From: Chloroflexota bacterium
GTDB taxonomy: Bacteria; Chloroflexota; Anaerolineae; Anaerolineales; VGOW01
Assembly (NCBI GenBank): GCA_016213135.1
Contig: JACRBQ010000026.1
Span: forward strand, 1-54,875
Reading direction: 5' to 3'
DNA length: 54,875 bases
Positions 46,874-54,875 of this stretch are shown here, one piece after another; position 1 is the stretch's first letter, and every line of letters begins with the position of its first letter. The notes under the pieces were generated by a model, which searched no databases, was not told the origin of the DNA, and worked only from the letters and a program-made list of their open reading frames with translations. Both the position numbers and the translations under genes were made by a program.

Positions 46874-47827
46874 TTAGGTCTGCCCCGCACGAATCCTCAA
46901 AAAGCTCTCGTAGCGCCGGGCTTGCACCTCGCCGCGCGCCACCGCCGCCTGCACCGCACACCCGGCCTCGTGCTTGTGCGAGCAATCGCTGAACCCGCAC
47001 TGCGACACAAACGGCAGCAGATCGGGAAAGTATCCGTCCAGCTCGTAGGGATCAATATCGTGCAACGCCAGCGCGCGGATGCCCGGCGTGTCGGCCACCC
47101 AGCCGCCGCCCGCCAGCGGAATCAGTTCGGGGTGCACCGTGGTATGCCGCCCTTTTTGCGTGGCCTGGCTCACCCGGCGCACCGAAATGCCCAGCCCCGG
47201 CTGGATGGCATTGAGCAAAGATGACTTGCCCACTCCGCTGGGGCCGGCCAGCGCCGACAACTTCCCCGCCAGCCGCGCTCGCAATGGCTCGATGCCCTCG
47301 CCCGTGGCGGCGCTGGTGAATATCACCGTGTAGCCAATGGTCGCATATCCGCCAAAGAGCGCCCGGGCCGTTTCCGCCTGAACCAAATCGATCTTGTTGG
47401 CGCAAACGATAGCCGGAATGTGATTGGCCTCGGCCACCACCAAAAACCGGTCCAACATTCCCAAATGGGGCGCGGGGTCGGCGCAGGCAAACACAAACAC
47501 AGCCTGATCGGGATTCGCCAAAATGACCGATTCCCGATCCTCGCTCTCGCCGGAGCGCGCGGCCCGGCCTTTGGGCGACGGCCGGCGGCGCACCAGCGCC
47601 CCCGTGCGCGGCAGCACCGAGTCGATCATCCCGCTGCCGTCGGGCAGGCGCACAAACGTCACCCGGTCGCCCACCGTTGCCAGATCGGAATCGCGCGGGC
47701 CGCGTTTGAGCCTGCCGCGCACTTTGCACACCACCGGGCCGGACTCGTCCTGCACGGTGAAGAACCCCGACAGCGCTTTGGTAATCAGCCCGCCCGACGG
47801 TGAAGCGGCAATTTCAACGGAACTCAT
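46874..47827 (-). CDS. rsgA: Ribosome small-subunit GTPase RsgA (YjeQ)
   Basis: A circularly permuted GTPase that helps mature the 30S subunit. The 317-aa protein has an OB-fold N-terminus (TVGDRVTFVRL), the permuted order of GTP motifs G4 (CANKID), G1 (GPSGVGKSSLLN) and G3 (DTPG), and a C-terminal zinc site CGFSDCSHKHEAGC. It starts 7 nt after the stop of the penicillin-binding protein gene, so both are in one operon. Confidence 0.93.
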   Translation of the reverse strand: MSSVEIAASPSGGLITKALSGFFTVQDESGPVVCKVRGRLKRGPRDSDLATVGDRVTFVRLPDGSGMIDSVLPRTGALVRRRPSPKGRAARSGESEDRESVILANPDQAVFVFACADPAPHLGMLDRFLVVAEANHIPAIVCANKIDLVQAETARALFGGYATIGYTVIFTSAATGEGIEPLRARLAGKLSALAGPSGVGKSSLLNAIQPGLGISVRRVSQATQKGRHTTVHPELIPLAGGGWVADTPGIRALALHDIDPYELDGYFPDLLPFVSQCGFSDCSHKHEAGCAVQAAVARGEVQARRYESFLRIRAGQT

Positions 47828-47834
47828 AGGGCCG

Positions 47835-50060
47835 CTATCTTGGCGCCGGCGTCACGGTGGGCGTCTCGGTGATGGTGGCCGTCAGGCCGATCTCGGCTTC
47901 CCACGGATACAAGGTGTACACGCGGCCGAAGAAGTAGCTTTCCACAATCCGGCGGAACACCGGCGCGGCCCATTCCGATCCTTCGCCCTTGTTTTGGAAC
48001 ATGACCATCACGGCAATGTCGGGCTGGTCGTCGCGCCCGGCCTGGGTGTATCCGGCAAACCACGCGTGCGGCCTGCCGGTGACGGGGTCTTCGGCGGTGC
48101 CCGTTTTGCCGTAGATGGGGATTTGAATGCCGAGGAAGCGGTTGTGCGCCGTGCCGTTGCGGTTGGTGATCACGCCGCGCAGCCCCTCGCGGATCACGCC
48201 CAGTTGATCGGCGGTGAGCGGCAATTGCCCGATCACTTCCGGTTTGAACTCGTAAACCGGCGGTTCGCCGGGGGCGGCGATCTTCAGCACCAATTGCGGG
48301 CGGTAAAGGGTGCCGCCGTTGCCGATGGCGGCGTAAATGTTCGCCATTTGCAGCGGGGTCACTTTGAGATACCCTTGCCCGATGGCCATGTTCACACTGT
48401 CACCCGCCGACCAGTCCTCGCCAATGTTCTCCGTTTTCCACTGGGCGTCGGGAACCAGCCCGCCCACTTCCTCGTTGGTGTTCGACAGCAGGCCCACAAT
48501 GCCGGTGGGCGCGCCCAACCCAAAGGCCCGCGCCATGTCCGGCAGCATTTGCGAGTCCTGGTTATATACGGCCAGCCCGATGTGATAGTTGTACGGGTTG
48601 CACGAGACAATCAGGCTTTCAACCAAGTTGATCTCGCCGGATGGCGGCAGTTCTTTGGCCGCCGTCCAATCGTATTTGATAAAGTTCGGGCCGAGTTCGT
48701 CCCACGAATTGCCGCAGTAGTATGTGGTGTCGCGGGTGAACAGCCCCGACTTCAGCGCCGTGGCCACGTTCACGACTTTGAACACCGACCCCGGCGGATA
48801 CAACCCCTGCGTCACCCGGTTGATGAGCGGCTGGTAGGGGCTGTTGAGCACCGCTGCCAGCATGGATGAGTTGCGGTTGGTGTAATCGAACAGGTTGGCG
48901 TCGAAGGTGGGGCTGGAGGCAAAGGCCAGCACTTCGCCGGTGTTCATGTTCAGCACCACCGCCGCGCCGGGGATGTCGCCCATGGCCTGCATCACCTGCT
49001 TTTGAAAATCGCGATCCATTGTGGAGTACACGGCCTGCCCCGGCGCCGAGTCGCTCTGGGCCAGCGTGGCCGCAATCTGCCCGCCCGGCGTGACCACGTG
49101 CAACGTGCCGCCGCGCTTGCCGGCCAGATACGGTTCGCCCCAGGCCTCCAGCCCGGTGACGCCCACGCTCTCATCGCCGCGATAGCCCAGCTTTTGGTAA
49201 TACGACAACGCCTGTTCCGGAATGGGCGACAGGAAGCCTACGGCATGCGGTGCGCCCAGCGGCCCATTGATGTAATAGCGCGTGTGATAGGTGCTGAGCG
49301 ACAGCCCACCCAACCCCGATAGCACGTTGCGCCGGGCGTCAATCTGCTCGGTGGAGGCTTCGCCCACCGGCACGTACCAATCGGGCTGGGCAAACTGGTA
49401 CAGGGCTTTGATGGTTTCCGGGTGGCGGCCCAGCAAATTGGATAGCTCGTTCAGCAATCGGGCCTCGTCGGTGATTTGCCCCGGCACAATGCCAATGGCT
49501 ACCGCGTCGGCCTGGGCGGCAAAGGCCAGCCCGTTGCGGTCGTAAATGTTGGCCCGCGACGGAATTTTATAATCCATGAGCAGCGAGTTGCCGCCCTTCA
49601 TCTCCGGAAAAATCAGCCCGTCATCCCAACTCACGCCCCAGCGTCCGCCGTCGAACCGCAGCGGCATGGTGATCTCGCGGGTGAGATCGCCCACCAGCCG
49701 GGTGTGATACACCGTTTTGAATCGCACCTCGGCGTCCAGCTCTTTTTGCAGCGACGACAGCACCGTGGTTTCCAGCGTGTCGAGTGTCATCTGCGTGGCG
49801 GCGTCGCCGTATCTGTTCACGAAATCTTCCTGGGTGATGGCGGCTTGCGACAGCGGCGACAGCAGGGCGTACATGCCGGCGTAGTCGGCTTGCTGCCACG
49901 CGTTGAGGAATGCCGTGGCCGTGCCCTCCGGGTCGGGCGGCAGCGAGGTGCTGAAATTGGGCGCGGGCAGCGTGGGGGTGGGGGAGGGCGGGGGCGACAC
50001 CAGTCCGCAGGCAACCAGGAACAAGACCAGCCCAATTGTAAGTAATCGTCGATGTTTCAC
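47835..50060 (-). CDS. Class B penicillin-binding lipoprotein with an NTF2-like N-domain
   Basis: A peptidoglycan transpeptidase of the PBP2/MecA type, 741 aa from the GTG at 50060. That start gives a clean lipoprotein signal (KHRRLLTIGLVLFLVAC, lipobox LVAC); the upstream TTG at 50105 falls inside a hairpin. After a Pro/Thr linker comes an NTF2-like MecA_N domain (FLNAWQQADYAGMYALLSPL), the PBP dimerisation domain (RANIYDRNGLAFA), and the transpeptidase with SVFK near 421, SCN near 483 and KTGTAE near 650. It probably acts outside the membrane in wall synthesis. Confidence 0.88.
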   Translation of the reverse strand: MKHRRLLTIGLVLFLVACGLVSPPPSPTPTLPAPNFSTSLPPDPEGTATAFLNAWQQADYAGMYALLSPLSQAAITQEDFVNRYGDAATQMTLDTLETTVLSSLQKELDAEVRFKTVYHTRLVGDLTREITMPLRFDGGRWGVSWDDGLIFPEMKGGNSLLMDYKIPSRANIYDRNGLAFAAQADAVAIGIVPGQITDEARLLNELSNLLGRHPETIKALYQFAQPDWYVPVGEASTEQIDARRNVLSGLGGLSLSTYHTRYYINGPLGAPHAVGFLSPIPEQALSYYQKLGYRGDESVGVTGLEAWGEPYLAGKRGGTLHVVTPGGQIAATLAQSDSAPGQAVYSTMDRDFQKQVMQAMGDIPGAAVVLNMNTGEVLAFASSPTFDANLFDYTNRNSSMLAAVLNSPYQPLINRVTQGLYPPGSVFKVVNVATALKSGLFTRDTTYYCGNSWDELGPNFIKYDWTAAKELPPSGEINLVESLIVSCNPYNYHIGLAVYNQDSQMLPDMARAFGLGAPTGIVGLLSNTNEEVGGLVPDAQWKTENIGEDWSAGDSVNMAIGQGYLKVTPLQMANIYAAIGNGGTLYRPQLVLKIAAPGEPPVYEFKPEVIGQLPLTADQLGVIREGLRGVITNRNGTAHNRFLGIQIPIYGKTGTAEDPVTGRPHAWFAGYTQAGRDDQPDIAVMVMFQNKGEGSEWAAPVFRRIVESYFFGRVYTLYPWEAEIGLTATITETPTVTPAPR

Positions 50061-50097
50061 AGTCAACTTTGTAGACCATAACGACACGAGGGCGCCA

Positions 50098-50124
50098 AGC
50101 CACAAAGTTATTCTTTGTGGCTTA
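50098..50124. terminator. Hairpin between maf and the PBP gene
   Basis: Perfect 11-bp arms AAGCCACAAAG and CTTTGTGGCTT around TTATT, starting at the maf stop codon and ending before the PBP start. No T-run follows on the minus strand, so it may be a weak terminator or an mRNA processing element. Confidence 0.6.
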
Positions 50125-50826
50125 GGGTCTCTGGGTCTTGGTGTTTCCAGGCTCCAAAATCTCCTGGTAAATTGGACATTGATAATTGTTGAACTGCCGG
50201 CACGCTGCCGGCACGTCGGCGGGCGGCTCTGCGCCCAGTTGCCGCAACGCCCGGGTGAGATGGCACAGCGGCAGGCCCATCACGCCGGCGTAGCAATGGC
50301 TGAAGTGCTCCACCGGGCGAAAGCCGTCGTGCTGGATGGCATACGCCCCGGCCTTGTCCAGCGGGTCGCCGCCGGCCACGTAACCGGCGATCTCTGCCTC
50401 GGAATACTCGCGCATGCGCACTTCGCTGCGGCACAGCGCCTCGCGCCGCTCGCCGGTGGCCGTGTTCACCACCGCAATGGCCGACATCACCTCGTGCGCC
50501 CGTCCGCGCAACCGGCGCAGCATAGCCGCCGCGTCTGCCGCATCGCGCGGCTTGCCCAAAATTTCGCCGTCGAGCACGACAATCGTATCGGCGGCGATCA
50601 CAATCGTCTCTCTCCCCTCTCCTGCGGATTTCTTCCGCAGGGGAGGGGCCGGGGGTGGGGTCGCCTTCTCCCTCGCCAACCTTTGAACACAGGCTTCGGG
50701 CGCTTCATCGGGATTAGGAGTTTCGTCAACGCCGGCAGCGCGCACTTCAAATGGCATCCCCAGCACGCCCAGCAGCTCCCGCCGCCGTGGCGAGCCGGAG
50801 GCCAGGATGAGCAATGTGTCCGTCAT
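50122..50826 (-). CDS. maf: Maf-family nucleoside triphosphate pyrophosphatase
   Basis: Hydrolyses non-canonical or modified NTPs (house-cleaning). The 234-aa protein has [13 protein letters not shown] at the N-terminus, [19 protein letters not shown], and the C-terminal [11 protein letters not shown] and YAGVMGLPL blocks. Residues about 54-72 ([17 protein letters not shown]) are encoded by an inverted repeat and interrupt the helix before the AADT motif; normal Maf proteins lack this. The last 35 residues, with [16 protein letters not shown], extend beyond the usual end. Confidence 0.9.
   Translation of the reverse strand: MTDTLLILASGSPRRRELLGVLGMPFEVRAAGVDETPNPDEAPEACVQRLAREKATPPPAPPLRKKSAGEGRETIVIAADTIVVLDGEILGKPRDAADAAAMLRRLRGRAHEVMSAIAVVNTATGERREALCRSEVRMREYSEAEIAGYVAGGDPLDKAGAYAIQHDGFRPVEHFSHCYAGVMGLPLCHLTRALRQLGAEPPADVPAACRQFNNYQCPIYQEILEPGNTKTQRP
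50614..50648. repeat. In-frame palindrome inside maf
   Basis: Arms CCCCTCTCCTGCGGA (50614-50628) and TCCGCAGGGGAGGGG (50634-50648) match with one mismatch, followed by GGGGGTGGGG. The frame stays open across it. Confidence 0.75.
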
Positions 50827-50835
50827 TGAAGAATC

Positions 50836-50861
50836 ATTCTAGCATAGTTCGATGCTACAAT
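50836..50861. promoter_or_regulatory. Divergent maf/trmD -10 elements
   Basis: On the minus strand, TAGAAT (50836-50841) lies 9 nt before the maf ATG. On the plus strand, TACAAT (50856-50861) lies 6 nt before the trmD ATG (50868). Neither gene has a Shine-Dalgarno. Confidence 0.55.
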
Positions 50862-50867
50862 TCTTTC

Positions 50868-51632
50868 ATGCGCATCCACGTCTTCACCCTCTTCCCCGCC
50901 ATGCTCGAAGGCTACCTGCAAGAGAGCATCCTCAAACGCGCACAGGCCGCCGGCCTGCTCACCGTGTCGCTGCACAACATCCGCGACTACGCCACCGACA
51001 GGCATCACGTCACCGACGATACACCCTACGGCGGGGGCGGCGGAATGGTGATGAAGCCCGAGCCGATCTTTGCGGCAGTCGAAGCCACTCTCGGCCTCAA
51101 CACTTCCACACCCCCACACCCCCATACCCCCATCATTCTTCTTTCCCCCACGGGCCGCCTCTTCAACCAAACCATCGCCCGCGAACTGGCCGCGCATGAT
51201 CGCATCGCGCTCATCTGTGGCCGCTACGAGGGCGTGGACGACCGCGTGCGTCGGCGCCTGGCCACCGACGAAATTTCCGTCGGCGATTACGTGCTCACCG
51301 GCGGCGAACTCCCGGCCATGATCCTCATTGACGCCATTGCCCGCCACGTCCCCGGCGTGTTGGGCCAGGCCGACGCCGCCGACGCCGACTCGCACGCGAC
51401 CGGCCTGTTGGAATACCCGCACTACACCCGCCCCGCCGACTTTCGCGGCTGGGTCGTGCCGGAGATTCTGCAATCGGGCGACCACGCGCAAATCGCCCGT
51501 TGGCGCAGGCAGCAATCGCTGCGCCGCACGTGGCAGCAACGCCCCGACCTGCTCCTCACCGCCCCCCTCACTGAAGACGACAAGCGCTACCTGCTCACCC
51601 TGGCCGAAGAGCAAATTACCCCTGTCCGCTGA
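50868..51632 (+). CDS. trmD: tRNA (guanine-N1)-methyltransferase
   Basis: Methylates G37 of tRNAs, a SPOUT-class trefoil-knot enzyme. The 254-aa protein has [34 protein letters not shown], the SAM knot [14 protein letters not shown] and [17 protein letters not shown], and [14 protein letters not shown]. Residues about 78-90 ([12 protein letters not shown]) are encoded by a C-rich repeat (ACACCCCCACACCCCCATA) and look like a small insertion. The start is MRIHVF, 6 nt after TACAAT. Confidence 0.93.
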   Translation: MRIHVFTLFPAMLEGYLQESILKRAQAAGLLTVSLHNIRDYATDRHHVTDDTPYGGGGGMVMKPEPIFAAVEATLGLNTSTPPHPHTPIILLSPTGRLFNQTIARELAAHDRIALICGRYEGVDDRVRRRLATDEISVGDYVLTGGELPAMILIDAIARHVPGVLGQADAADADSHATGLLEYPHYTRPADFRGWVVPEILQSGDHAQIARWRRQQSLRRTWQQRPDLLLTAPLTEDDKRYLLTLAEEQITPVR

Positions 51633-51638
51633 CCACTG

Positions 51639-51644
51639 TATAAT
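51639..51644 (+). promoter_or_regulatory. -10 element for the pseudokinase gene
   Basis: A consensus TATAAT lies 6 nt before the ATG at 51651, just after the trmD stop codon, with no Shine-Dalgarno: a likely leaderless start. Confidence 0.6.
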
Positions 51645-51650
51645 CAGCCC

Positions 51651-53420
51651 ATGCTCATCCCCGGCCAACTTTTGCGCGAGCGCTACCGCATTGACGCGCT
51701 GCCTGAACCGGGCCTTGCGGCCTACCGCGCCTACGACACCGAAGACAACCGCCTGTGCGCCGTCAGAGAAATCGAAGGCGACCTCGCCGTCCGCCTCCAG
51801 CGCGAGGCCGAAGCCCTCACCGCCCACCGCCACCCCAACCTGCCCCTGCTCTACGAAAGCTTCACCCTCGACGACCGGCTCTACGCCGTCCTCGAATGGC
51901 CCGAAGGCGAATCCCTTCAATCCCTTATGAAACGCCGGGGCCGCCTCGACGAAACCGACGCCACTCGCTGGCTCGGCCAGGTCCTCGCCGCCCTCGAATA
52001 CATCCACAGCCTCAACCTGCCCGTCAGTCGCGGCGGCTTCACCCCCGCCCATATCTGGGTCACCCCCGACGGCAACGCCAAACTGTACGGCCAGGGTCTC
52101 ACCGAACTCATCACCCCCGGCCCCGAGCAGGTCCCTTACTTTGCCCCGGAGGGCGGCCTCGACCCCCGCGCCGACATCTACTCCGCCGGAGCCACCCTGT
52201 ACACCCTGCTCACCGCGCGCACGCCTGAACACAACTCGCCGCGCAAACACAACCTCGAAATCAGCCCCGCCACCGCCCACGTCGTCGAGCGCGCCCTTGC
52301 CAGCCGCCCCGAAGCCCGCTACGCCACCCTCCGTGAACTGCGCAAAGCCCTGGGCCGCGCCAAAATCCGCACCCAAAAAGTCGATATCGCCCTCGGCCCA
52401 ACCGAGCGCCCGCGTCCGCCCCTGCCCGCCATTGTGGGCACCGTGGTCATCACCTTCATCATTATCGGGGGACTTGTCATCCTGAACGGATCGCCGAACG
52501 CACTCGCCCAGCGCCCCACCGCCACACCCGTTCAACGCAGCGATACCGCCACCCCGGCCCCACCCGCATCTACCTTGACACGTGGCACGCCCACCGCCGC
52601 CCCCACCGGCACCCCGGTCCCCAGCGGCAGCCCCCAGGCGGCCGCCGCCCCCACCGCCACATCCGACCTGCCCGGCATCGGCAGCACCGCCATCGCCCCG
52701 CGCGATCAAATGGCCCTCGTCTTCGTCCCCGCCGGCTCGTTCATTATGGGCTCCCTCGACACCGAGCCGCAAGCCGTCGGCAACGAAAAACCGCAGCACA
52801 CGGTGGCCCTGCCCGACTACTGGTTCGACCGCACCGAAGTGACCAACGCCCAGTATCAACTGTGCGCCGCCGATGGCTCCTGCACCCCGCCTGCCGATCT
52901 CAATTCGCCCAGCCGGCCCGGCTACTATAACGACCCGGCCTTCGCCGACTACCCCGTCATCTGGGTCAACTGGAACCAAGCCGACGCCTACTGCCAGTGG
53001 GCCGGCCGCCGCCTGCCCACCGAGGCCGAATGGGAAAAAGCCGCCCGTGGCACCGACGGTCGCCTGTATCCGTGGGGCAACAACCTGCCCAATAACACCC
53101 TGCTCAACTACGACCTCGCCGCCGGCGACACCACCGCCGTCGGCTCGTTCCCCAACGGCGCCAGCCCCTACGGCGCGCTCGACATGTCGGGCAACGTCGT
53201 CGAATGGGTCGGCAGCTTTTACTACGACTCGTACTTCGTGCTGCTCAGCAACACCGAAACACCCACTCCCACCGTGCGGGGCGGCGTGCACACCCTGCGC
53301 TCCAGCTCGTGGCACGACCTGTTCGCCAACATCCGCGCCGCCTCGCGCCGCTTCACCACCAACGATGCCACCGCCTACAACGACGTCGGCTTCCGCTGCG
53401 CCACGAGCGAGAAACCTTGA
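51651..53420 (+). CDS. Transmembrane pseudokinase with extracellular FGE-sulfatase domain
   Basis: A 589-aa receptor-like protein. Residues 5-235 have a Ser/Thr kinase fold (YAVLEWPEGESLQSLM, DPRADIYSAGATLYTLLT), but the catalytic parts are lost: the VAIK Lys is Arg39 (CAVRE), HRDLKPxN has become SRGGFTPAHI, and DFG is YGQG. A single membrane span follows (about 258-279, PAIVGTVVITFIIIGGLVIL), then a Pro/Thr/Ala linker of about 75 residues and an FGE-sulfatase domain (FVPAGSFIMGS, RRLPTEAEWEKAARG, MSGNVVEWVG, GFRCA). It probably binds an external ligand and signals by protein contact rather than phosphorylation; this is inference. Confidence 0.85.
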   Translation: MLIPGQLLRERYRIDALPEPGLAAYRAYDTEDNRLCAVREIEGDLAVRLQREAEALTAHRHPNLPLLYESFTLDDRLYAVLEWPEGESLQSLMKRRGRLDETDATRWLGQVLAALEYIHSLNLPVSRGGFTPAHIWVTPDGNAKLYGQGLTELITPGPEQVPYFAPEGGLDPRADIYSAGATLYTLLTARTPEHNSPRKHNLEISPATAHVVERALASRPEARYATLRELRKALGRAKIRTQKVDIALGPTERPRPPLPAIVGTVVITFIIIGGLVILNGSPNALAQRPTATPVQRSDTATPAPPASTLTRGTPTAAPTGTPVPSGSPQAAAAPTATSDLPGIGSTAIAPRDQMALVFVPAGSFIMGSLDTEPQAVGNEKPQHTVALPDYWFDRTEVTNAQYQLCAADGSCTPPADLNSPSRPGYYNDPAFADYPVIWVNWNQADAYCQWAGRRLPTEAEWEKAARGTDGRLYPWGNNLPNNTLLNYDLAAGDTTAVGSFPNGASPYGALDMSGNVVEWVGSFYYDSYFVLLSNTETPTPTVRGGVHTLRSSSWHDLFANIRAASRRFTTNDATAYNDVGFRCATSEKP

Positions 53421-53461
53421 TTTGTTGCTGAAGTGGTAAAATCAATCTGGTGGAGATCAAC

Positions 53462-53671
53462 ATGAACATGCAAGCGACTTCTACACACCCCGAGCCAATC
53501 ACCGCTGATCCCATTGGCAAACTGGTTGCCTATGGACTGCTTGCCGATCGCCCTCGGCGCGACTTAAGGACTGATGGGCTATCTACCAGCGCTCTGCGCG
53601 AGCGGTGGCGCAAATATCTGCGGCCGCAAGAGACTTTGTCTCGCCTCGTTGTGGAGATGCGTTCTGAGTGA
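53462..53671 (+). CDS. Small antitoxin-like protein
   Basis: A 69-aa protein starting MNMQATS after a GGAG ribosome site (6-nt spacing). The second half is Arg-rich (RPRRDLRTDGLSTSALRERW) and ends LSRLVVEMRSE, like antitoxins that overlap a PIN toxin start by a few bases. Its stop overlaps the GTG of a truncated PIN gene. The middle contains one copy of a direct repeat (53558-53573), so the sequence after RRDL may itself be rearranged. Confidence 0.5.
   Translation: MNMQATSTHPEPITADPIGKLVAYGLLADRPRRDLRTDGLSTSALRERWRKYLRPQETLSRLVVEMRSE
53558..53573 (+). repeat. Direct repeat, copy 1
   Basis: CGCGACTTAAGGACTG occurs here and again at 53691-53706, 133 bp apart. Flanking bases also partly match. 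Confidence 0.8.
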
Positions 53672-53700
53672 CTGCCGTTTTCTACCTCGCCGCGACTTAA
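53668..53700 (+). pseudogene. Truncated PIN toxin start
   Basis: GTG overlaps the antitoxin stop (GTGA) and opens VTAVFYL, the typical first strand of PIN toxins ('TAVYYLDTSAL'). The frame ends after ten codons, exactly where the second copy of the direct repeat begins (53691), so the rest of the toxin gene is gone. Confidence 0.55.
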
Positions 53701-53706
53701 GGACTG
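53691..53706 (+). repeat. Direct repeat, copy 2
   Basis: Second copy of CGCGACTTAAGGACTG, at the point where the PIN toxin reading frame breaks off. Confidence 0.8.
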
Positions 53707-53757
53707 TTGGACTGCCATTCACTCTCAAGTCGATTGCACATCACAGCGAAGGACAAT

Positions 53758-54180
53758 ATGGGATACGAAGTCCACATCACACGTGCCGAGAATTGGGCCA
53801 GCAATCAAGACCAGGAGATCGCCACCCAGGAATGGCTTGATGTGGTTCGTGGCGACCCCGAACTTATCCCCGCGCCGGAAAACGGCGAGTATTTCGTTGT
53901 TTGGCGTGGGACGACAAAGTATCCGGAGACGTGGTTCGACTGGTTCGGAGGCGACATTACGACCAAGAACCCCGACAAGGCAACCTTGCGAAAGATGCTG
54001 AAGATCGCTACGTGCCTTAGAGCCACAGTTCAAGGCGATGAAGGTGAAATATACGACGAGGCGTCTGTGAATAGTTTTGACGACTCATATCTCGACAGCA
54101 ATTCGTCGGACGCCACTACGAAGCTCGCTCATAGCCAACAGCCCTCTTTCGTCCAGAAGCTATTTGGCCGAAAGAAATAG
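53758..54180 (+). CDS. Hypothetical soluble protein
   Basis: A 140-aa protein beginning MGYEVHITRAENW, with GAAGGA just upstream. The middle has TQEWLDVVRGDPELI and a Trp/Gly-rich patch (YPETWFDWFGGDITTKNPD); the C-terminus is basic (FVQKLFGRKK). The opening pattern recalls a group of small unknown proteins found singly in accessory regions of many bacteria, but I cannot name a domain. No signal peptide or membrane segment. Confidence 0.65.
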   Translation: MGYEVHITRAENWASNQDQEIATQEWLDVVRGDPELIPAPENGEYFVVWRGTTKYPETWFDWFGGDITTKNPDKATLRKMLKIATCLRATVQGDEGEIYDEASVNSFDDSYLDSNSSDATTKLAHSQQPSFVQKLFGRKK

Positions 54181-54253
54181 AATGCACGTGGATGGAGATT
54201 GCCGATTCACTGCTGCTTGCTTGCTCTCAGGGTAACAGCAGGCAGCCCAATTT

Positions 54254-54763
54254 GTGGGGAATAAGCTTTTGAAACCCCAGTTGTCGTACACGATCTGGTT
54301 TAGTCAGCGAACAGGGAGTACCCTGTTGTGCAAAGCCCTCGAGGCGACGGGGATCGCCGGTAAACCCAATGAGTGGCTCCAGACCCCTGATTTACTCGCA
54401 CATTACCACTTGAAGAGCTACCCTGAACTTCAGGAGCATTTGTGGAACCTCGGAAGCACGGCTAACGGGGTGTTTGGTCTGAAGTTCTCATTGTGTGAAC
54501 CATTCTTCGGTCAAACGTTAGAGATACTGCGAAAATTTCCCAACCACCCGCAGGGAAATTACCCACGAGCGAGCACTTGGGAACATGCCTTTCCTCGCAG
54601 CCGCCACATTTTTATGACGCGGCGGAATAAGGTCCGCCTCGCGGTATCGTGGTGGAAAGCGATTAAGACCCAGGAATGGCATAGACCGCAAGGGAAATCT
54701 GCTCAAGCCGTTGATCTCACCGAGGCTTATTCTTTTGTAACTGCTCACGCAATTGACGGTTGA
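54254..54763 (+). pseudogene. Stf0-like sulfotransferase, 3' end lost
   Basis: The ORF (169 aa from a GTG) matches the N-terminal part of Stf0 trehalose sulfotransferases: SYTIWFSQRTGSTLLCKALE holds the PAPS 5'-phosphosulfate loop, followed by GIAGKPNEWL, GVFGLKFSL, and FPRSRHIFMTRRNKVRLAVS as the 3'-phosphate site. Stf0 proteins are about 250 aa; here the frame stops near residue 169, close to where an opposing transposase end begins (54745). It is probably truncated by that insertion. Confidence 0.75.
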
Positions 54764-54875
54764 AGGAAATGCAAAACAGGCGCACCCATCAGGTTAATCA
54801 ACTTCTGAAAGACGTTTTCGCCCGCTCGCTTGGCGGTGTTCAACACCGTAGCCAAAGCGGCATAGGCCTGCGCAC
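54745..54875 (-). mobile_element. 3' end of a transposase gene, continuing past the window
   Basis: On the minus strand the reading frame from 54875 to the stop at 54745 encodes AQAYAALATVLNTAKRAG, then ENVFQKLINLMGAPVL and HFLQPSIA. The pattern 'LATVLNTARK-G-N' is typical of the C-terminus of IS66-like transposases. Only the last 42 or so codons are in the window, so the family is tentative. Confidence 0.55.

Noticed and set aside
50823..53315. Minus-strand open frame of 830 codons opposite trmD and the pseudokinase
   Set aside because: It is a shadow of GC-rich coding DNA: glycine/valine/alanine-rich with no domain, and the plus strand has two clear families with expected motifs.

Overview
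The window is a GC-rich bacterial chromosome segment, most likely from the Chloroflexota (Anaerolineae/Caldilineae-like). This is inferred from gene content and style, not from a marker gene: isoleucine made by the citramalate route, a BchI/VWA chelatase-like pair, secreted proteins with 'VFGYPI' repeats, class III cyclase/ATPase/TPR proteins, a CoaE-GNAT fusion, many short palindromic repeats, and many genes with a TANNNT hexamer 6-9 nt before the start codon and no Shine-Dalgarno sequence. No rRNA, tRNA or CRISPR array was recognised.

Region 1 (1-13,870) is an accessory mosaic of lower GC. Two decayed insertion sequences (a DDE transposase at 1-1,069 and an ISKra4-like transposase at 5,815-7,184) flank a minus-strand operon: a 94-aa unknown protein, a complete leucyl-tRNA synthetase and a divergent leucine-dehydrogenase-like protein. 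Next is a second minus-strand operon: a RelA/SpoT-homologue with apparently inactivated synthetase and altered hydrolase motifs, fused to a C-terminal AAA/STAND-type ATPase, followed 3 nt later by a second ATPase with an OmpR-type DNA-binding domain. This pair is the best candidate for an undescribed system (nucleotide-alarmone sensing or defence). It is followed by toxin-antitoxin debris and one intact RelE/ParE-type module, nested in a duplicated SPFH-like/glycosyltransferase segment.

Region 2 (13,870-22,360) holds a glycosyltransferase diverging from rlmD-ybaK, then lysC-asd behind what looks like a complete threonine attenuator (Thr-rich leader peptide, antiterminator, terminator), then ada-eamA and a UPF0175/DUF3368 toxin-antitoxin pair.

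Region 3 (22,360-37,500) is one long branched-chain amino acid operon: ilvD, ilvB, ilvN, ilvC, leuA, a 64-aa protein, leuC, leuD, cimA, leuB, ilvE and pheA. It is preceded by an Ile/Val/Leu-rich leader peptide with promoter, antiterminator and terminator. With CimA the operon can make 2-ketobutyrate from pyruvate without threonine deaminase, and LeuCDB can serve both the leucine and citramalate branches. Most gene gaps carry their own imperfect palindrome. A MazF/antitoxin pair (mazF frameshifted) sits backwards inside the operon.

Region 4 (37,500-53,450) carries a VWA protein and a BchI-like AAA ATPase, a soluble-adenylate-cyclase-like gene broken by a 103-bp palindromic element with a 4-bp target duplication, coaE-GNAT, a small membrane protein, a secreted repeat protein, a class B penicillin-binding lipoprotein with rsgA, maf diverging from trmD, and a transmembrane pseudokinase with an extracellular FGE-sulfatase domain. 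Several core genes (lysC, maf, probably trmD and rlmD) carry palindromes or C-rich repeat words inside their reading frames.

Region 5 (53,450-54,875) is accessory again: a broken antitoxin/PIN pair between direct repeats, a conserved-looking hypothetical protein, and a Stf0-like sulfotransferase fragment running into the 3' end of an opposing transposase.
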